From positions 62,456,508-62,520,507 of the forward strand of contig CP092863.1 of assembly GCA_030710605.1 (NCBI GenBank): a stretch of DNA of 64,000 nt, read 5' to 3'. The notes below the pieces were generated by a model. It was not told the origin of the DNA and made no database searches. It worked only from the letters and a program-made list of their open reading frames with translations. Position 1 is the stretch's first letter. Each line of letters starts with the position of its first letter. Below, in pieces: positions 1 to 11,090 of this stretch. The translations under genes and the position numbers were made by a program. Source of the DNA: Cordylochernes scorpioides. Its lineage: Eukaryota; Arthropoda; Arachnida; Pseudoscorpiones; Chernetidae.

Positions 1-733
1 GACAGGTTATCCAGTACCGTTTCTATCAATGGCAAAGGATGCAAATCCGAGGGTACTAGTTCGTTCACGCGGCGGAAGTCAATGCAGAGACGCATGGTGT
101 TATCGCGTTTGCGAACGAGTGTCACAGGAGAGGAATATGGGCTAATGTCATGTTTTAGAAGTTGAGATATCTGGTCCTGAATTTCCTTCTGGTAGGCATA
201 GGGAGTTCGGTATGGTCGGAGGGAAATAACCTTATCGGAAATAATTTTGAGTTTTACAGGGGTTATGCTGAGTGGTAATACATTGAATTCATTGATAGGG
301 AAAATATCTTTAAAAGAATACAATAATTGCTGATAAGGGATAGTCAGTTCTGGGCGTTGTTCGATAAATTCTTTAATCATTAATTCTCTAGAGGCGCATG
401 GGCTGGTAGGAAGGCTATTAAGGTTGTAAGGGTGAGAGGGGCATTCAGGGGAAGGTTGATAAATATTACTAAGGGTTGTTTGTAAGTAAGGCTCACGTGG
501 AGGTTGAAAATCGTCAACGCCTAAGTTAACCGAGTGAATTATGGGTCGTTTAGGGTTAGAAGTTATTATTCGCGAGCCGTGCTTACAAGTGGGAAGGTCA
601 CATACAAAATGGTACAAATGTTTAGGTACTGGAACACTATTTGGAAGTATCAATTGATTATGAAAATCTATTGTTAATCTTAAGTATTGCATAACATGAA
701 TAGATAGGATACCATGTTCAAGGGGTGAATTCA
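1..733 (-). pseudogene. pol: Gypsy pol, protease C-terminus to RT N-terminus (partial)
   Basis: Continuing leftward from the protease, the minus strand stays open in a frame shifted by one base relative to 1225-731. It encodes a linker and then RT motifs: VTLVRKRD, then RLCIDFRRVNEL, then HPLPLIETVLDNL at the window edge. The motif order matches the fingers of Gypsy RT, upstream of the catalytic YxDD box, which lies outside the window. RT copies element RNA into cDNA in the cytoplasmic particle. The single-base frame change near 735 separates it from the protease frame and could be a decay event or a sequencing error. Confidence 0.8.
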
Positions 734-1225
734 AAATATAAAATGTTTCATTAAAATATTAAAATTATTAAATTGTATTGGTAAGGTAACTAATCTGATT
801 GGTTTGGCATGACTAGATATAGTACGGATAATAACATCATTGTTAATAGGGGTGGAACAAATGAAACTATTAACATTTTCAATATATTCAAATTGGTTTA
901 AACTAATTATGGAAACATTGGCTCCAGAGTCAATTAGGAATGGCATCTTTAAAGAATGAATGATAGGGGTTAAAATAATTGCACTTACAGGCGTATGCTG
1001 GTTTAGGGTGCAGGTAGGTTCAATGAGCTTCGGAGGAGTTCTGCTGCCGAAGCTGGCATTACTTGGTTTCTCCCGAGCTCGTCGTTGCTGCGGTCTCGTA
1101 GACACCTGCAGGCCCAGTCGATCTTTCGGGTTGCTCGACGCTGTGGACCGCAGGTGTAAAGGTCCGAAAAGTCCGCTGGTAGGGCCCTCGCTGCTGACAC
1201 TGTGCGTGCCAGTGTTGTCCGCCAC
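731..1225 (-). pseudogene. pol: Gypsy retropepsin-like aspartic protease region
   Basis: The open stretch contains FLIDSGANVSII, the D-S-G catalytic triad of a retropepsin. It overlaps the 3' end of gag in a different frame (gag ends at 1059), which is the usual arrangement for a gag-pol made by -1 frameshifting. The first residues of this open stretch are only gag read out of frame; the protease proper begins near 1010. The frame closes at 731 although pol homology continues in the next frame. Retropepsins act as dimers and cut the gag-pol polyprotein in the assembling particle. Confidence 0.75.
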
Positions 1226-1919
1226 AGTAACGGCAAGGATATGATGGGGTCTTGTCCACGGTGGTGGAAGGTGCTCTGCTCTGGCGCGGTGATCGTTGTT
1301 GGGCAGCTTTAGTGCTGGTGTTATCCCCTTCGTAGGTCAGCTGTTGGGCTAAGCACAACCATTCTTCTGGTCTCGAGGGTTGTGCCATCTTTAAAAGGTT
1401 GCCATAGTTACGTGGCACACCGTTGGATAGTGCTTGCACGATGGCACTCTTAGGGGGGTTGATCGCCAATCCTATTCGGACCTTGTTCTTGTAGAAGGTC
1501 TCGATCTCGGCCATCGATGTGCATTTAAGTTCATAGAACTCTTGAAGAGTGAAGCTAGGGCGTCGGGGATAGACGGCGCAGAGTGACTCCTTGACCTCTT
1601 CATAAGTCTTATTGATTAGAGCTAAGTCTTGTGCAATTTTGCGAGGTTCGCCTCTGAGTGATGATAGAGCCTTTCGAGCTTGGCGTGCTGGCTCTAAGTT
1701 GTGGAAGTTCGGCTGAGACTCAAGTTGTGAGAAGAAGTGTGCGGCAGGTTCATCTCCGTCGTAGGTGATTGCTTCTTCAGACTCACGGTTTAAAAGTTGG
1801 TCGAGACAGAGGGTGACAGTTCGAAGGGAAGCGGCTACAGTAGAGTCGGTCGTTGGTTCTTGTGGAACTTGGTTGTGGGTTTGTTCGATCATCGTGGTAT
1901 TGCTTCTTGTTTTCTTCAT
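1059..1919 (-). CDS. gag: Gypsy gag (capsid and nucleocapsid)
   Basis: This is an uninterrupted 286-residue reading frame. The start at 1919 is the first ATG after the LTR-adjacent motif. Residues about 40-190 form the capsid-like helical region of Gypsy gag. Near the C-terminus is one zinc knuckle, CRYCGGQHWHAQC, with spacing CX2CX3HX4C rather than the commoner CX2CX4HX4C. The element at 18652 has the same short spacing and the same HWH core, supporting common ancestry. Gag packages element RNA. The frame is intact, so loss of activity, if any, comes from pol. Confidence 0.8.
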   Translation of the reverse strand: MKKTRSNTTMIEQTHNQVPQEPTTDSTVAASLRTVTLCLDQLLNRESEEAITYDGDEPAAHFFSQLESQPNFHNLEPARQARKALSSLRGEPRKIAQDLALINKTYEEVKESLCAVYPRRPSFTLQEFYELKCTSMAEIETFYKNKVRIGLAINPPKSAIVQALSNGVPRNYGNLLKMAQPSRPEEWLCLAQQLTYEGDNTSTKAAQQRSPRQSRAPSTTVDKTPSYPCRYCGGQHWHAQCQQRGPYQRTFRTFTPAVHSVEQPERSTGPAGVYETAATTSSGETK

Positions 1920-1958
1920 ACTCTGGTATATGAGGGATTTGTTTCCCGGTCAGGTCTT

Positions 1959-1970
1959 ATCCTGTCGACT
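1959..1970 (-). other. LTR-adjacent 12-base motif, possible non-canonical primer site
   Basis: AGTCGACAGGAT (minus strand) sits between the LTR and gag. The identical 12-mer is at 18636-18647 and 61845-61856, each time next to a related LTR. It does not begin with TGG, so it would not pair with a CCA-ended tRNA in the usual way. A primer role is inference. Confidence 0.45.
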
Positions 1971-2270
1971 TTCGATGTGACAATATAGTGGTAATAATGT
2001 GGTGAGGAGAGAAATAATCACACGACGAGTTGGAAGAGGAATCTGGAAGCCATCCGAGAGAGAGAGGGAGCGAGAGCGCTGTCCGCTGAACGACTGCCTG
2101 TGTGGCCACCACCCGACTACCAAAATAGTCCCCAGGTGTTGACGGGCGGGCCCCTTTTTCCGCCCCTTTGGAATGTCGTGATGTCTAAAGTGTCTCGCTT
2201 TAGCTGCCCATCTCTCTCTCGTTGACTGTAGGTTTGTTTTATTAATCCTGGAAGAGCATATATTATGACA
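1971..2270 (-). repeat. 5' LTR of Gypsy copy 1
   Basis: It begins TGTCATAAT at 2270 on the minus strand, the same start as the LTRs at 17982, 25182 and 62440. An AATAAA signal lies at 2243-2238, about 30 bases in, the same place as in the other copies. The inner edge near 1971 is inferred from the adjacent 12-base motif. No second LTR is in the window for comparison. Confidence 0.65.
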
Positions 2271-3143
2271 TATATATTTGGATTTGGTCTTATTATCTTG
2301 TGTTTATAAAGTGTAAATTCGCGTGGTCAAATGCTATGAGCTGGGGTATAGCGATGATCCACTTGAATGAGTTCTGTAAACTTGAATAAGGGATCTCTAC
2401 GTAATTGATCAAGGAATTTCTGATTTAATTATTCTTGAATAAAAGCTACATGAATGAATTTGATTAGCCTAACATGACTTGATGGCTCGATTTAACTAGA
2501 CTAACGAATAAACTAAACAAAACAAAATATATAGACAACACACTGTTGCCGAATCAATGAAAATATATACAGATTAAAATAAAACAATTGTGGGCAGCAT
2601 GGAATTCTAGGCGGAGTCAGATAACAAATTATTTATTATAAAATCAACTTTTAATTACATTTATTCAATACAAATTATCAGAAGGGGTTAAATTGTTGTA
2701 TATTACATGTTGAAGTTCTTTTTGTATCTTTGTGTGGTCAAATATCATTTCTAGAATATAAAATGTTAGATATATGTGTTTGATACATTATAGATAAATA
2801 TTTATATTTCATATGATTTATGATTTATATTTAGAATGATGTATAATTATTTTATTATATTGAAATGACAACAATTAATATGATATTAATGTTAATTCAT
2901 ATAATTTTAATAAAGTATATTTTATGAGCATTATATATTTAAAAGATAATACAATTTAATATTTGTATTAAATAGTTATTAAACAAATTGAAACTTATAA
3001 TGAAAATATGAAAAGTTAATATTTGTGAGCCGCTACACAATAAAGAATTATGTAAACAATGAATTATATAAATTAACAATAAAGAATAGAATAACATATA
3101 TCAATGAATAATATTTAACAACAATATTCACAATAATTAACAA
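2271..3143. other. AT-rich stretch without recognised gene
   Basis: It is strongly AT-rich. I see no coding signature, terminal repeats or RNA-gene motif. Confidence 0.6.
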
Positions 3144-3714
3144 TGAATAACAAATAAGAATAAAACATACATTTTTAACCAAACATAATATATAATCTAA
3201 AATTTGCCGTATCGTTTTATAATTGGCTTGTTTCGTTTGCCTTCTTCTTTGTTTCGCCATCTATCAATTCTATCATTGCCCTATATACTAACAGGGGCAG
3301 ATTTCCATTGCACTGTATTGCACTCCCTTGTTTATTGAGTGTAAGAATCTGAAAGAATTGTAATTCCTGAGGGTTGTTGTCTTAGACAAAAATATCCAGG
3401 CTTATACTTTAACAGCAATTAGCTTCGCTGTGTAGTTTGAGAATATTTCTCACTCACTGTATCAATGATTCGAGTTAGTTCAGTATTATCTGGTAAAAGA
3501 AGAACAATATTTCAGTGTTTCATCAGATGAATCACCTGTGTAAGTCTGGCTGGGTCTTGTTTTAATACATTTATAGTCTTTATAGTTTCTCTTTTATGTA
3601 GTTGGAAAAGTTATTCTTAGAAAGGGGTAAATGAGGTTTAGAGATATTGAAATGTTTAGGGACAAAATTGATGTTAATTCCAGTTGTTTATAGTAATTTG
3701 TTTTTGAAGTAATA
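3144..3714. repeat. Tandemly duplicated mariner flank, copy 1
   Basis: This 571-bp block is repeated in full at 4776-5346 and in part (422 bp, matching 3293-3714) at 4268-4689. Each copy runs into a mariner left end. The copies differ at very few positions, for example TATAG against TAGAG near 4557, so the duplication is recent or an assembly product. Confidence 0.9.
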
Positions 3715-4267
3715 CAAGGTATGTCCCATAAGTTCCCGGACTGGGTCCATAAAAAAAAAAGGTAAGATTTTTTTTAATTTTTTTTATTAAAACTTTTCAA
3801 AGTAATCCCCCCTTGCTTCAACGCACCAGCGCCATCGTTTCTCCCAATTGTCGAAACAGTTTTTATAAGCCTCTTTTGGAATGCTCTTCAATGCTAACGG
3901 CGATTTTTCTATTATGTCATCCCTGGTGTCAAAATGTCTTCCTTTTAGAACTGCTTTAAGTTTGGGGAACAGGAAAAAGTCATTTGGTGCGATGTCTGGG
4001 AAATAGGGTGGTTGAAGTAGGATTTGTGTCCCGTTTTTCGCCAAAAAGCTAGTCATCAAGTGCGCTGTGTGAGGGCGAGCATTGTCATGGTGTAGGATCC
4101 AGCCACCATTAGTCCATTTTTCTGGCCTTTTTTTTTTCGAATCGCTTCCCTTAGACGGCGAAGAATGCCCAAATACATATCCTTGATAACTGCTTGGCCT
4201 GCAGGAAGATACTCGTGATGAAAAATGCCCTTTTTATCCAAAAAAGCGACCAGCAACACCTTGTTTC
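3715..4267 (-). mobile_element. Truncated mariner, left 553 bp
   Basis: It corresponds base for base to 5347-5899 of the full-length copy, then stops inside the transposase gene at a junction with the duplicated flank. A TA precedes it at 3713-3714. The break at 4267/4268 shares one base between both parents. Confidence 0.85.
3787..4259 (-). pseudogene. Mariner transposase, C-terminal fragment
   Basis: Two overlapping open stretches in different frames encode the last part of a mariner transposase. One holds the block around the third catalytic Asp (YFPDIAPNDFFLFPKLK) and the C-terminal RHFDTRDDI segment. The other holds the segment just upstream. It is the same sequence as the corresponding part of the copy at 5419-6346, including its frameshift, so the gene was already broken before the locus duplicated. 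It lacks the N-terminal DNA-binding region entirely and cannot encode a functional protein. Confidence 0.85.
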
Positions 4268-4689
4268 AGGGGCAGATTTCCATTGCACTGTATTGCACTC
4301 CCTTGTTTATTGAGTGTAAGAATCTGAAAGAATTGTAATTCCTGAGGGTTGTTGTCTTAGACAAAAATATCCAGGCTTATACTTTAACAGCAATTAGCTT
4401 CGCTGTGTAGTTTGAGAATATTTCTCACTCACTGTATCAATGATTCGAGTTAGTTCAGTATTATCTGGTAAAAGAAGAACAATATTTCAGTGTTTCATCA
4501 GATGAATCACCTGTGTAAGTCTGGCTGGGTCTTGTTTTAATACATTTATAGTCTTTAGAGTTTCTCTTTTATGTAGTTGGAAAAGTTATTCTTAGAAAGG
4601 GGTAAATGAGGTTTAGAGATATTGAAATGTTTAGGGACAAAATTGATGTTAATTCCAGTTGTTTATAGTAATTTGTTTTTGAAGTAATA
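4268..4689. repeat. Tandemly duplicated mariner flank, copy 2 (partial)
   Basis: It matches 3293-3714 and 4925-5346 almost exactly, and begins abruptly inside mariner sequence at 4267/4268. Confidence 0.88.
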
Positions 4690-4775
4690 CAAGGTATGTC
4701 CCATAAGTTCCCGGACTGGGTCCATAAAAAAAAAAGGTAAGATTTTTTTTAAATTTTTTTATTAAAACTTTTCAA
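4690..4775 (-). mobile_element. 86-bp mariner left end
   Basis: This is the mariner terminal repeat plus adjacent bases only. It ends at CAA (4773-4775), which is also the sequence just before the flank block at 3144. The junction therefore has three bases of microhomology. Confidence 0.85.
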
Positions 4776-5346
4776 TGAATAACAAATAAGAATAAAACAT
4801 ACATTTTTAACCAAACATAATATATAATCTAAAATTTGCCGTATCGTTTTATAATTGGCTTGTTTCGTTTGCCTTCTTCTTTGTTTCGCCATCTATCAAT
4901 TCTATCATTGCCCTATATACTAACAGGGGCAGATTTCCATTGCACTGTATTGCACTCCCTTGTTTATTGAGTGTAAGAATCTGAAAGAATTGTAATTCCT
5001 GAGGGTTGTTGTCTTAGACAAAAATATCCAGGCTTATACTTTAACAGCAATTAGCTTCGCTGTGTAGTTTGAGAATATTTCTCACTCACTGTATCAATGA
5101 TTCGAGTTAGTTCAGTATTATCTGGTAAAAGAAGAACAATATTTCAGTGTTTCATCAGATGAATCACCTGTGTAAGTCTGGCTGGGTCTTGTTTTAATAC
5201 ATTTATAGTCTTTATAGTTTCTCTTTTATGTAGTTGGAAAAGTTATTCTTAGAAAGGGGTAAATGAGGTTTAGAGATATTGAAATGTTTAGGGACAAAAT
5301 TGATGTTAATTCCAGTTGTTTATAGTAATTTGTTTTTGAAGTAATA
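4776..5346. repeat. Tandemly duplicated mariner flank, copy 3
   Basis: Full 571-bp repeat of 3144-3714, leading into the full-length mariner. Its last two bases are the TA target dinucleotide. Confidence 0.88.
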
Positions 5347-6653
5347 CAAGGTATGTCCCATAAGTTCCCGGACTGGGTCCATAAAAAAAAAAGGTAAGAT
5401 TTTTTTTAATTTTTTTCATTAAAACTTTTCAAAGTAATCCCCCCTTGCTTCAACGCACCAGCGCCATCGTTTCTCCCAATTGTCGAAACAGTTTTTATAA
5501 GCCTCTTTTGGAATGCTCTTCAATGCTAACGGCGATTTTTCTATTATGTCATCCCTGGTGTCAAAATGTCTTCCTTTTAGAACTGCTTTAAGTTTGGGGA
5601 ACAGGAAAAAGTCATTTGGTGCGATGTCTGGGAAATAGGGTGGTTGAAGTAGGATTTGTGTCCCGTTTTTCGCCAAAAAGCTAGTCATCAAGTGCGCTGT
5701 GTGAGGGCGAGCATTGTCATGGTGTAGGATCCAGCCACCATTAGTCCATTTTTCTGGCCTTTTTTTTTTCGAATCGCTTCCCTTAGACGGCGAAGAATGC
5801 CCAAATACATATCCTTGATAACTGCTTGGCCTGCAGGAAGATACTCGTGATGAAAAATGCCCTTTTTATCCAAAAAAGCGACCAGCAACACCTTGTTTCT
5901 GGATTTCAATAATCTGGATTTTTTGGGTCTAAGCTCACCCTGACATCTCCACTCGGCAGATTGATGCTTGGTTTCAGGATCATAGCCATAGACCCATGTC
6001 TCGTAGCCTGTGATTATCTTGCCTTTCCATTCCGGATCCGTTCTTGTCATTTCCAACATGTCCTCACAGGTTGCAAGCCGAAACAGTTTTTGCTCATTAG
6101 TGAGGAATCTTGGGATGAATTTTGCAGGAGTCTTTTTGATTTGGTTACGATCCTTCCAATCTTTGTTTTAGAGATGCCTGTGTCTTGCTCTAGCTCCAGC
6201 AAAGTGGTTCGAGGATTTTCTTTTATCAAATCGGTGATTTTTTGCACATTTTCATCAGTCCTTTGAAATTTTTGGGCGTCCTTGACGAAGATCATCTTCA
6301 ATGGAAATTCTGCCAGCTTTAAATCTAGAATGCCATTCAAAAACAATTGTTCTCTTTGGGGAATGCTTTATTAAGCATTTAAAAAGTTTCGGTTGCTGAT
6401 ATTTGAAGTTTCACAAAAAATTCTATGCAAATCCTCTGCTTCAATTTTCGTTACATCGTAAAATCGCCGCAGCGCTATGTGTAACCTTTAAATAAATTAG
6501 AATAACTTTGGGGCGCGTGCACGTACCGCCTCGATATTGGTACCACCGTGTAGCCAGATATTTTTCCTATAATAAACAGTCAAATTCATTTACATTTTTC
6601 ATTTTTTTTTTTTTTTTATGGACCCAGTCCGGGAACTTATGGGACATACCTTG
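5347..6653 (-). mobile_element. Full-length mariner element (DD34D), inactive
   Basis: It is 1307 bp long, with terminal inverted repeats beginning CAAGGTATGTCCCATAAG at both ends and TA duplications at 5345-5346 and 6654-6655. Size, TA target and protein motifs all fit the mariner family. It moves by cut-and-paste. The transposase gene lies on the minus strand and is broken by two frameshifts and a catalytic-site change. Confidence 0.92.
5419..6346 (-). pseudogene. Mariner transposase, three-frame relic
   Basis: Three overlapping open stretches (6346-6047, 6059-5688, 5691-5419) lie in successive frames. The first has a helix-turn-helix-like segment. The second has the first catalytic block, but the usual GDE is GYE in TGYETWVYGYD, so the first Asp is replaced by Tyr. 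The second catalytic block HDNARPHTA reads in the frame of the third stretch. The third Asp in APND follows it after exactly 34 residues, the mariner DD34D spacing. One frame change coincides with the T-run at 5759-5769 and the other lies near 6060. The native start, probably near 6450, is not clear. Confidence 0.88.
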
Positions 6654-6655
6654 TA

Positions 6656-7081
6656 TTTTGATCTGCTTTTTTATCTCATTATTTTGTTGTAGCAAAGAGG
6701 AGTGATGTAGTAAAAAATGTTTTTTTTTTGGGGAAATATAACTTTTACTACAGTTTGTAATTTTGTTTTTGAATTTTATGTTTGAGAGACGTCTTCTTTT
6801 GTTCCATCTTTTGTAAATTTTTGAAGTTTACATTCTATATTTCATATTTCGAGTTTTTTCTGAGGAAACTGGCACCATATTGAGGAGGCATCCTCCAGGA
6901 CAGGTCCAACTACACTGGTGTAGATGGTCTTGATCCCAATATACTGCTACCGCCATTAGCTTTGTTGTGTTTTGTACTATATACAAGGTTTATATGGTAT
7001 GATTTGTAAAATAAGTTCTGGGTCTAAAGTTACTATAAGAAAATATTTGGGTTATTGGTTATTTTTCAAGTAATTTACTAT
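6656..7081. other. AT-rich stretch without recognised gene
   Basis: It contains a short less AT-rich patch near 6870-6950. I see no element termini or coding signature. Confidence 0.5.
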
Positions 7082-7354
7082 TTAGGAATAATTTGGTTTT
7101 ATTTTAATTTCTATTTTTTTCTGTCTGAAGTGAAGGCGCGTTATCATCTTTTTTTTTGTTTGAGTGGGTAGAAGCTTCAGTTTACTGGCCCAATATTCTA
7201 TGTTCTCTTGTGAGTTATTGAGATTGTTCTCGATATTCCTTATGTCAGTATTTGTGTTCCATAAGACTATGCCATCTTGAATGACCACTTTGGTATCGAG
7301 ATTTAGATGTTCGTGGATATTGATGGTGTAGAGAAAGAATAGCATCGGGCTCAA
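7082..7354 (-). pseudogene. LINE reverse transcriptase fragment
   Basis: The 90-residue stretch begins SPMLFFLYTINI, matching the SPLLFLLYINDI block that precedes the catalytic box in RNase H-type LINEs. The matching block in the LINE at 56752-57294 of this window is followed by CYADDIAIW. Here the equivalent position reads VIQDGIVLW, so the catalytic YADD is lost. The following region (NIENNLNNSQENIEYWASKLKL) matches the helix after the active site. No flanking LINE domains are visible. It is an old, 5'- and 3'-truncated relic. Confidence 0.7.
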
Positions 7355-8003
7355 TACTGATTATGCGGACCCCAATCCTACATTCTGGTTATTTTTTAAT
7401 TAATGCTATTGTTTCGTACACTTAATTCATTTTATCTTAAAATTCAGTTATCTGAATCAAAGGTTTTCCTCTCTCTTCTTCCTAATTCATGAGGAATATT
7501 ATTTAGGTTGATTCTCCAGACTCTCTCCGAAACTGACGTCATGTAAAGGTAGACCGCTGTAATTTGGTTTTCCTATGAACTCTCAATTAATGTTGATGTG
7601 AAGTAGAAGAGCTGGGCTTTCACACTATGATTTGTTCCGTTTGATACCAGTCACCCACATTGAATATCCCAATTGCCTCAGAGACCTATCCTTTAGACGA
7701 ACAATACTCAAAAGGGGCATGTGGGCTTTACTTTCTGAGTCCTGATCCATGCCATAACATCTTGTTTATTGGCCTTGTTGGAATTTCATACCACTGCCGT
7801 GGCTCCTTGGTCTCAGAGGTCCCAACTGAAGGTAATTTGTAGTTTTAGGTAAAACAGAAATATCAGTGGTTGGATGTGCAGCGAAGAAATTTCCAGAATT
7901 ATTTAGCCCTGTCACATACAACAACTGTGTTATACTTATGTGAAAAACTAATGATTATTTATGAAGATAAAATAAGAAATATCTTAAAGGTATATTCAAT
8001 CTC
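7355..8003. other. No recognised feature
   Basis: Mixed-composition sequence with a 60-codon open stretch at 7660-7842 that has no recognisable motif. I see no element ends. Confidence 0.5.
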
Positions 8004-8296
8004 AATTACACGTGGTATAGACCATGATAATCATGATGGATAGATGTTGTCCACTGCTTTTACTGTAAGTGCACCAAATACGTATACGTGTGAAAAGCAG
8101 TTCGACTTTTGCACTTACAAACGTGCCAGAGCCTATTTGGTTATTTGCATTCTCTGGAGTTGGACCTTTGCAATATACCGGTCCATTGGAGCAATTTTTT
8201 ATTAGGAAAAAGTGCCTATTGCGGGATTCGACCCCGGGTCATAGCGAACGAAAACAACAATTTAGACCGCCCTTCCACCGACCCCCATATAAGTTA
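8004..8296 (-). mobile_element. tRNA-derived SINE, copy 1
   Basis: About 290 bp aligns along its whole length with 28110-28399. On the minus strand the head lies at the right. GGGTCGAATCC near 8230 is one mismatch from a Pol III B box and sits at the spacing of a tRNA T-arm, followed by CCGC. The opposite end contains the shared CCATGATAATCATG stretch. This copy has diverged and I found no clear target duplication. Confidence 0.7.
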
Positions 8297-8301
8297 ATTA
8301 G

Positions 8302-8392
8302 ACCGAATCTGAATAAAATAACACTCTGTGACGTTTCTGTAACAGCGTTGTTACAGAAAGGTCACAGAGTGGTATTTTATTTTGATTTGGTT
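8302..8392. mobile_element. Foldback element (palindromic MITE)
   Basis: Two arms of about 43 bases pair almost perfectly around the 3-base centre GCG at 8345-8347. The best-paired part includes CACTCTGTGAC and TTTCTGTAACA. It directly abuts the SINE. Its parent family is not identifiable from this sequence. Confidence 0.7.
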
Positions 8393-9120
8393 TTATCACA
8401 CACCTTGTAGTTCTCATATACAATATAAATTGTGTCTTATCATGAAATAAGAAACTTGTTTATATTGATAGTATTTCTCTGGTGCCACGGTTACTTGCGC
8501 AGGTAAATATACAGTAAGTGGTGATTCGTTGATACTTTGTTTGTTCCTAAATCACACACCTTACATCTGTATGGGGCTGTTAAAAGAGTATATATTAACG
8601 TATTAAATAATTGATACATTAATGTCTTCCTATCATATATATGTGAACATAGGCAGGAAAATATTCTAAGTTAGGTCAGTTAATTTTGGATCAAGCTTAA
8701 ATGCTGATTATACATGGATTTATAGGCAGATATTTCACGAAATATTCTAATCATAGAAAATTTAGATGAATATTCAATGGGTATTATTTCATTCTGGCAG
8801 CGACGCGTGCACTGTGCCTTTTAGAAAAATATATAAATAAATATTTTAGTTGGTGAAAATAGGAAACACTTCGCCCATAAAAGGTTTTATTTTCTTTGCA
8901 TTTCAGCAAAATGCTTTCGTCTTCGTCAGGAAAAATTTACAACGAGCATTTGGCAAGGCACGTCGAGAAAATAAAATATTTTCTGACCGAAGTGTATTTT
9001 ATTTGTAAGAACTATGAATGCCGTCAGGAAACCTCTAATTTCGAGAACAATTTGTTAGCCCAAAACTTTAAGGCAATTGTATATATATTTTTGATTCAGC
9101 ATTAAATTTTAGGTATTTAC
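8393..9120. other. No recognised feature
   Basis: AT-rich. A 69-codon open stretch at 8896-9105 shows no family motif. Confidence 0.5.
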
Positions 9121-10410
9121 TAGCGGACGTACCCGGCTTCGCCCGGGTTTTACCCGAGTAAAAGTTTGTCTAACGAATCTCTCGATAAAGTGAACATTTT
9201 TTTCCCGGTCCCTTGAAAAATACTCGATAAGTTGAATAAAATCAATATTAATTGGTTCCCTCGGTAATTGGAAGATAAAGGAATAGTATCTTGCCTTGGA
9301 ATTGTATCATTATTCTTGTATGGATGTACCCGGCTTCGCCCGGGTTTTACCCGAGTAAAGGTTTGTTTAACGAATCTCTCGATAAAGTGAACATTTTTTC
9401 CCGGTCCCTTGAAAAATACTCGATAAGTTGAATAAAATCAATATTAATTGATTCCCTCGGTAATTGGAAGTTAAAGGAATAGTATCTTGCCTTGGAATTG
9501 TATCATTATTCTTGTATGGATGTACCCGGCTTCGCCCGGGTTTTACCCGAGTAAAGGTTTGTTTAACGAATCTCTCGATAAAGTGAACATTTTTTCCCGG
9601 TCCCTTGAAAAATACTCGATAAGTTGAATAAAATCAATATTAATTGATTCCCTCGGTAATTGTAAGTTAAAGGAATAGTATCTTGCCTTGGAATTGTATC
9701 ATTATTCTTGTATGGATGTACCCGGCTTGGCCCGGGTTTTACCCGAGTAAAGGTTTGTTTAACGAATCTCTCGATAAAGTGAACATTTTTTCCCGGTCCC
9801 TTGAAAAATACTCGATAAGTTGAATAAAATCAATATTAATTGATTCCCTCGGTAATTGGAAGTTAAAGGAATAGTATCTTGCCTTGGAATTGTATCATTA
9901 TTCTTGTATGGATGTACCCGGCTTCGCCCGGGTTTTACCCGAGTAAAGGTTTGTTTAACGAATCTCTCGATAAAGTGAACATTTTTTCCCAGTCCCTTGA
10001 AAAATACTCGATAAGTTGAATAAAATCAATATTAATTGGTTCCCTCGGTATTTGGAAGTTAAAGGAATAGTATCTTGCCTTTGAATTGTATCATTATTCT
10101 TGTCTCAAATAAATTGCCGTGTCATCCTGAATTTTGTCTTTCCTAATTTTCTACATTACAAAATCATCGTATCATCATGATAATATTTAGAGCAGATTGT
10201 TGAATTATAACAGATAAATTAGAATATTTATCTTGATTATTTCTAGGCGAAAAGTTATTTCAAAAATTTTATTTGCTAGAAACCTTCCCAGTACTATACT
10301 AAATAACTTCCCAAAGTTTCATGGCGATCCAATGAGTGGTTTGGTCAGGCATAAAGGACAAACAAACAAACAGACACACACACATACATTCATTTTTATA
10401 TATATAGATT
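9121..10410 (+). mobile_element. Non-autonomous retroposon with internal minisatellite
   Basis: It starts CTAGCGGACGTACCCGGCTT and ends in ACAAACAAACAGACACAC followed by a TATATATAGAT tail. The relic at 16459-17587 shows the mirror image of both ends: a CTTCCCAAAGTTTCAT block near the tail and a CTAGC-plus-GC-rich start. Short retroposons with this layout are common in invertebrates. Assignment to a particular LINE partner is inference. Confidence 0.6.
9129..10104 (+). repeat. Five tandem 196-bp units
   Basis: Units start at 9129, 9326, 9522, 9718 and 9914, each with GTACCCGGCTT. Spacing is 197, 196, 196 and 196. The copies are nearly identical. A stretch of each unit (TCGATAAAGTGAACATTTTT through GGTCCCTTGA) resembles 41615-41665. 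Confidence 0.95.
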
Positions 10411-11090
10411 CACACACTTATCACTATATAAATATATATATATTAAAATATTATTTATATAAATTATATACTAGTCATTTTGCGTGAACATTATTTTAAT
10501 CTCCTCTACACCACATTCTGGAGGATAAAAAATACTTCAAGCACATTCTCACTATATCTTCATCTGACTGGCTGGAGTTCTACCTCCAACTTAATGTAGG
10601 ATTCAATTATGTTGATAATCCCCACGATATAAAGGTGGTCGGTTTGTCTCCTGCCAAGTGGTGAAATGTCTCCTTATATCTTATAGTAAACATTAACATT
10701 CGATTCTAAATTTATATTTAGGTGTCAAATACAAATATAGACTGCGAATTTGAAAATACCTTTTGGTCTCGTATACGATCCATTTAAAAAATATATAGAA
10801 TTCTAACTTTAAATTATTGGATATCCATACTATATTTTCAATTAAATGTAATAAGTTGAAATATTTAACAATATTTGGAATGATTCATTTCCCCCGCGTG
10901 CATCATTCTCTACATACAAACTCTAGACACCAAACTACAGATACACATGTGGAACACACACACATGTAGTTATTTAAAATCACATTAGTATATTGAGTAT
11001 TAAAATATTTATCAACAAATTATTATTTCTAATAAATGGTAGCAATAAAGCACGAATGTTTCTTCCATATATATAAAACAAACATCTACT
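10411..11090. other. AT-rich stretch without recognised gene
   Basis: No coding signature or element termini recognised. Confidence 0.5.

Larger units (their letters stand above)
1..2270 (-). mobile_element. Gypsy-type LTR retrotransposon, copy 1, cut by the window edge
   Basis: Reading leftward, the minus strand shows LTR (from 2270), a 12-base LTR-adjacent motif (1970-1959), gag (1919-1059), aspartic protease, and the start of a reverse transcriptase running off at base 1. That order is the Gypsy (Metaviridae) order. The LTR start TGTCATAAT and the motif AGTCGACAGGAT are shared with the elements at 17982 and 62440, so the three belong to one broad family. The protease-to-RT stretch carries a frame change near 735, so this copy is probably inactive. 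The 3' half and 3' LTR lie outside the window. Confidence 0.85.

Noticed and set aside
9129..10104. A CRISPR-like array
   Set aside because: The 196-bp units are contiguous with no unique spacers, and the genome is eukaryotic.
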